This document shows positions 62,473 through 64,000 of a stretch of 64,000 bases of DNA, in pieces; within the stretch, counting starts at the first letter, position 1; each line of letters starts with the position of its first letter. The stretch comes from Numida meleagris. Lineage: Eukaryota; Chordata; Aves; Galliformes; Numididae. The DNA lies in the NCBI RefSeq assembly GCF_002078875.1, contig NC_034414.1, positions 24,786,611 to 24,850,610 of the forward strand. Reading direction: 5' to 3'. Both the position numbers and the translations under genes were made by a program. The notes under the pieces were generated by a model. It saw nothing but the letters and a program-made list of their open reading frames with translations. It made no database searches and was not told where the DNA came from.

Positions 62473-64000
62473 GGAATAAATTAGGACAGCTTTTTCCTTG
62501 CTGTCTTGACTATTTTTGCAGTTTTCTCATCTCGGATGTTAGAGGCTTTTCCCCGCTTTCAGGGCTGAGATTTTCCTTCTGCTTGAACTCACAGATCATA
62601 AGCCATAGTCCCGCACCCTGAAAAACTGCATCACTGTACAGCTGCGATCAGTGATCTCAGCCACACAGGTTTGCCATAAAATCAGAGGCGTGTGCAGGCT
62701 GAGAACAGTAGCTCTGGGTTCAATACTACCAACTTTTTGAAGGCATTGGAGACAGCCTGCATTTCTCCTGTGCTAGCTTTCTCCTCCTGAATTGATGCTT
62801 TGCAGCTGTGTCTCTTTCAGCTCCCTGGGGAGCCCATTTACACTGCTGCTCTTGAATGACTAAAGTGGGAACACGCGTCCTGTGTCTCTAGACACACACA
62901 CGCTCATGTGCACAGAGCTCTGAAGCCCTGTGGGTGGTTTTCATGGAAGAGAAAATTTGGCTGATGCTTCTCTCAGCCTGCCTCATGCAGAGAAAGCATA
63001 GCATTGATCTTGGACATGTCCCTCATGCTCCTGAGCTACTCACTGCCTTGTGCTGGTGACTATCCAGAGCACTCCAAGCAATGTGCATAGAGCATACACA
63101 TCAGAAGGAGACAGAGGAAGGAAAGGAAAGGCAACTGACCCCACCTTCCCATAGACCCACCAAAGAGCCTCTTGCTTTCTGTTTACAGGGCACATGTTTT
63201 GAGCACTAGGACAAGCTGGACACGTTGCAATGAGTCCTACACAAAGTCACTCATTTACCACAAGCAGCAAGCAAAAGCAACATGTTGTGAAGTGGTGTTG
63301 AGAAAGCTGATCCTTGCTCCAGGCTAGGCACCCCTCCACAGCCCTTTGGGAAGATGATCATGCAAAGGCCAAGCTCTCTGTGGAGCATCACGTATGTCTG
63401 CTTTGAGGGAGCTGGAGGAGCCAAGTAGCTGGGAGCAGGACCTGCTGCTCAAGGCCCTTGGCTGCCTGTTACCAGCTCAGCTGCCCTATGCATAACTTCA
63501 GCCCAGGGCTTCCTCCTGTGCCCTTGGTAATGGGCTCCTCAGGACCATAGCTCACCACGGCTGCAAGGTTGGCAGGAAAGGCTGACCTAGCCCTGCACCA
63601 AGCAGGCCCTCAGACCTATTGTCTTGAAATCAGGGTAATGATGGATGCCTAGGATGTTTCATCATTTCCCAGCACTGTTACAGGGCCCACATTTAAACTT
63701 CATCAAAAACTTTTTGGTTTCCTTTCTAATTTTTATGTGCCTGGAATGCTGGCTATACCTCCACCAACCTTTGTTCTCCTGTTATTAAATGAGTGGTCCA
63801 TTTTTTCTAAGGATGAGTACTACCATTGTGCAAACGCATTAGTTAGACACTGGTGTTAGCAGGGAGACTCCAGTGAGGGGTTTGCTGCATGGGACATGAC
63901 TTTCACATCCTCTCTGTTCCTCTCCCCTTCCACTCAGGCTCCATCTCTCCTTTCAGGGCTTTTTCCCCACACTTGCCACAGGGCCAAATAATCCAAAGGC
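62473..64000. other. Non-coding sequence
   Basis: Contains (AC)5 at 62892-62901 and a palindromic p53 half-site-like GGACATGTCC at 63012-63021. No gene or named repeat is recognised up to the window edge. Confidence 0.5.

Noticed and set aside
63012..63021. GGACATGTCC, a palindromic p53 half-site
   Set aside because: A functional element needs a second adjacent half-site, which is absent.
1..64000. Search for CRISPR arrays, tRNA or rRNA genes, phage or operon-like systems
   Set aside because: No regularly spaced direct repeats, no tRNA B-box with matching cloverleaf, and no rRNA-like sequence. The sequence is avian nuclear DNA, so bacterial systems are not expected.

Overview
The window reads as non-coding nuclear DNA from a bird, most likely a galliform or other Galloanserae species. 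The main evidence is a set of 5'-truncated CR1 LINE fragments. They carry the CR1 3' end (GTTGGACTAGATG-like block, a CCCTTCCAAC-like block, then the ATTCTATG-type octamer tail), which is the dominant repeat signature of avian genomes. A solo LTR of ERV-L type (TGTCATGG start) fits the same origin. There is no bacterial-style gene packing. None of the long reading frames looks like a recognisable protein family, and I could not assign any confident protein-coding gene, tRNA, rRNA or CRISPR array.

Layout. About 1-4.5 kb is unique non-coding sequence ending in a double CR1 tail. About 4.82-5.47 kb holds a consensus splice donor followed by a dense CpG island with GC boxes. This is the best promoter or first-exon candidate in the window. 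About 6.8-7.3 kb on the minus strand holds a two-frame, protein-like stretch that may be a decayed gene fragment. A pair of related LTR-like repeats lies at 13.6 kb and 49.1 kb. CR1 fragments lie at 23.9, 25.5, 32.2 and 41.8 kb (plus strand) and at 35.1, 55.1 and 59.1 kb (minus strand). The solo LTR occupies 28.0-28.5 kb. A 115-bp direct duplication sits at 44.1 and 44.9 kb, next to a 106-codon protein-like frame at 45.2-45.5 kb.

Between these are AT-rich stretches with clusters of transcription-factor-like motifs, which look like possible conserved regulatory elements. The strongest is at 47.7-47.9 kb, which contains an exact paired-class homeodomain P3 palindrome. Others are at 19.66-19.70, 22.95, 33.04, 43.2-43.5, 54.0-54.3 and 62.4-62.5 kb. 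Two G-quadruplex-type motifs (30.16 kb minus strand, 33.47 kb plus strand) and a few short simple repeats complete the picture.

The most economical reading is an intergenic or intronic stretch of an avian chromosome, with one CpG-island promoter near 5 kb and scattered putative enhancers. All functional calls on non-repeat sequence are inference from motif content only, because no alignment or expression data could be consulted.
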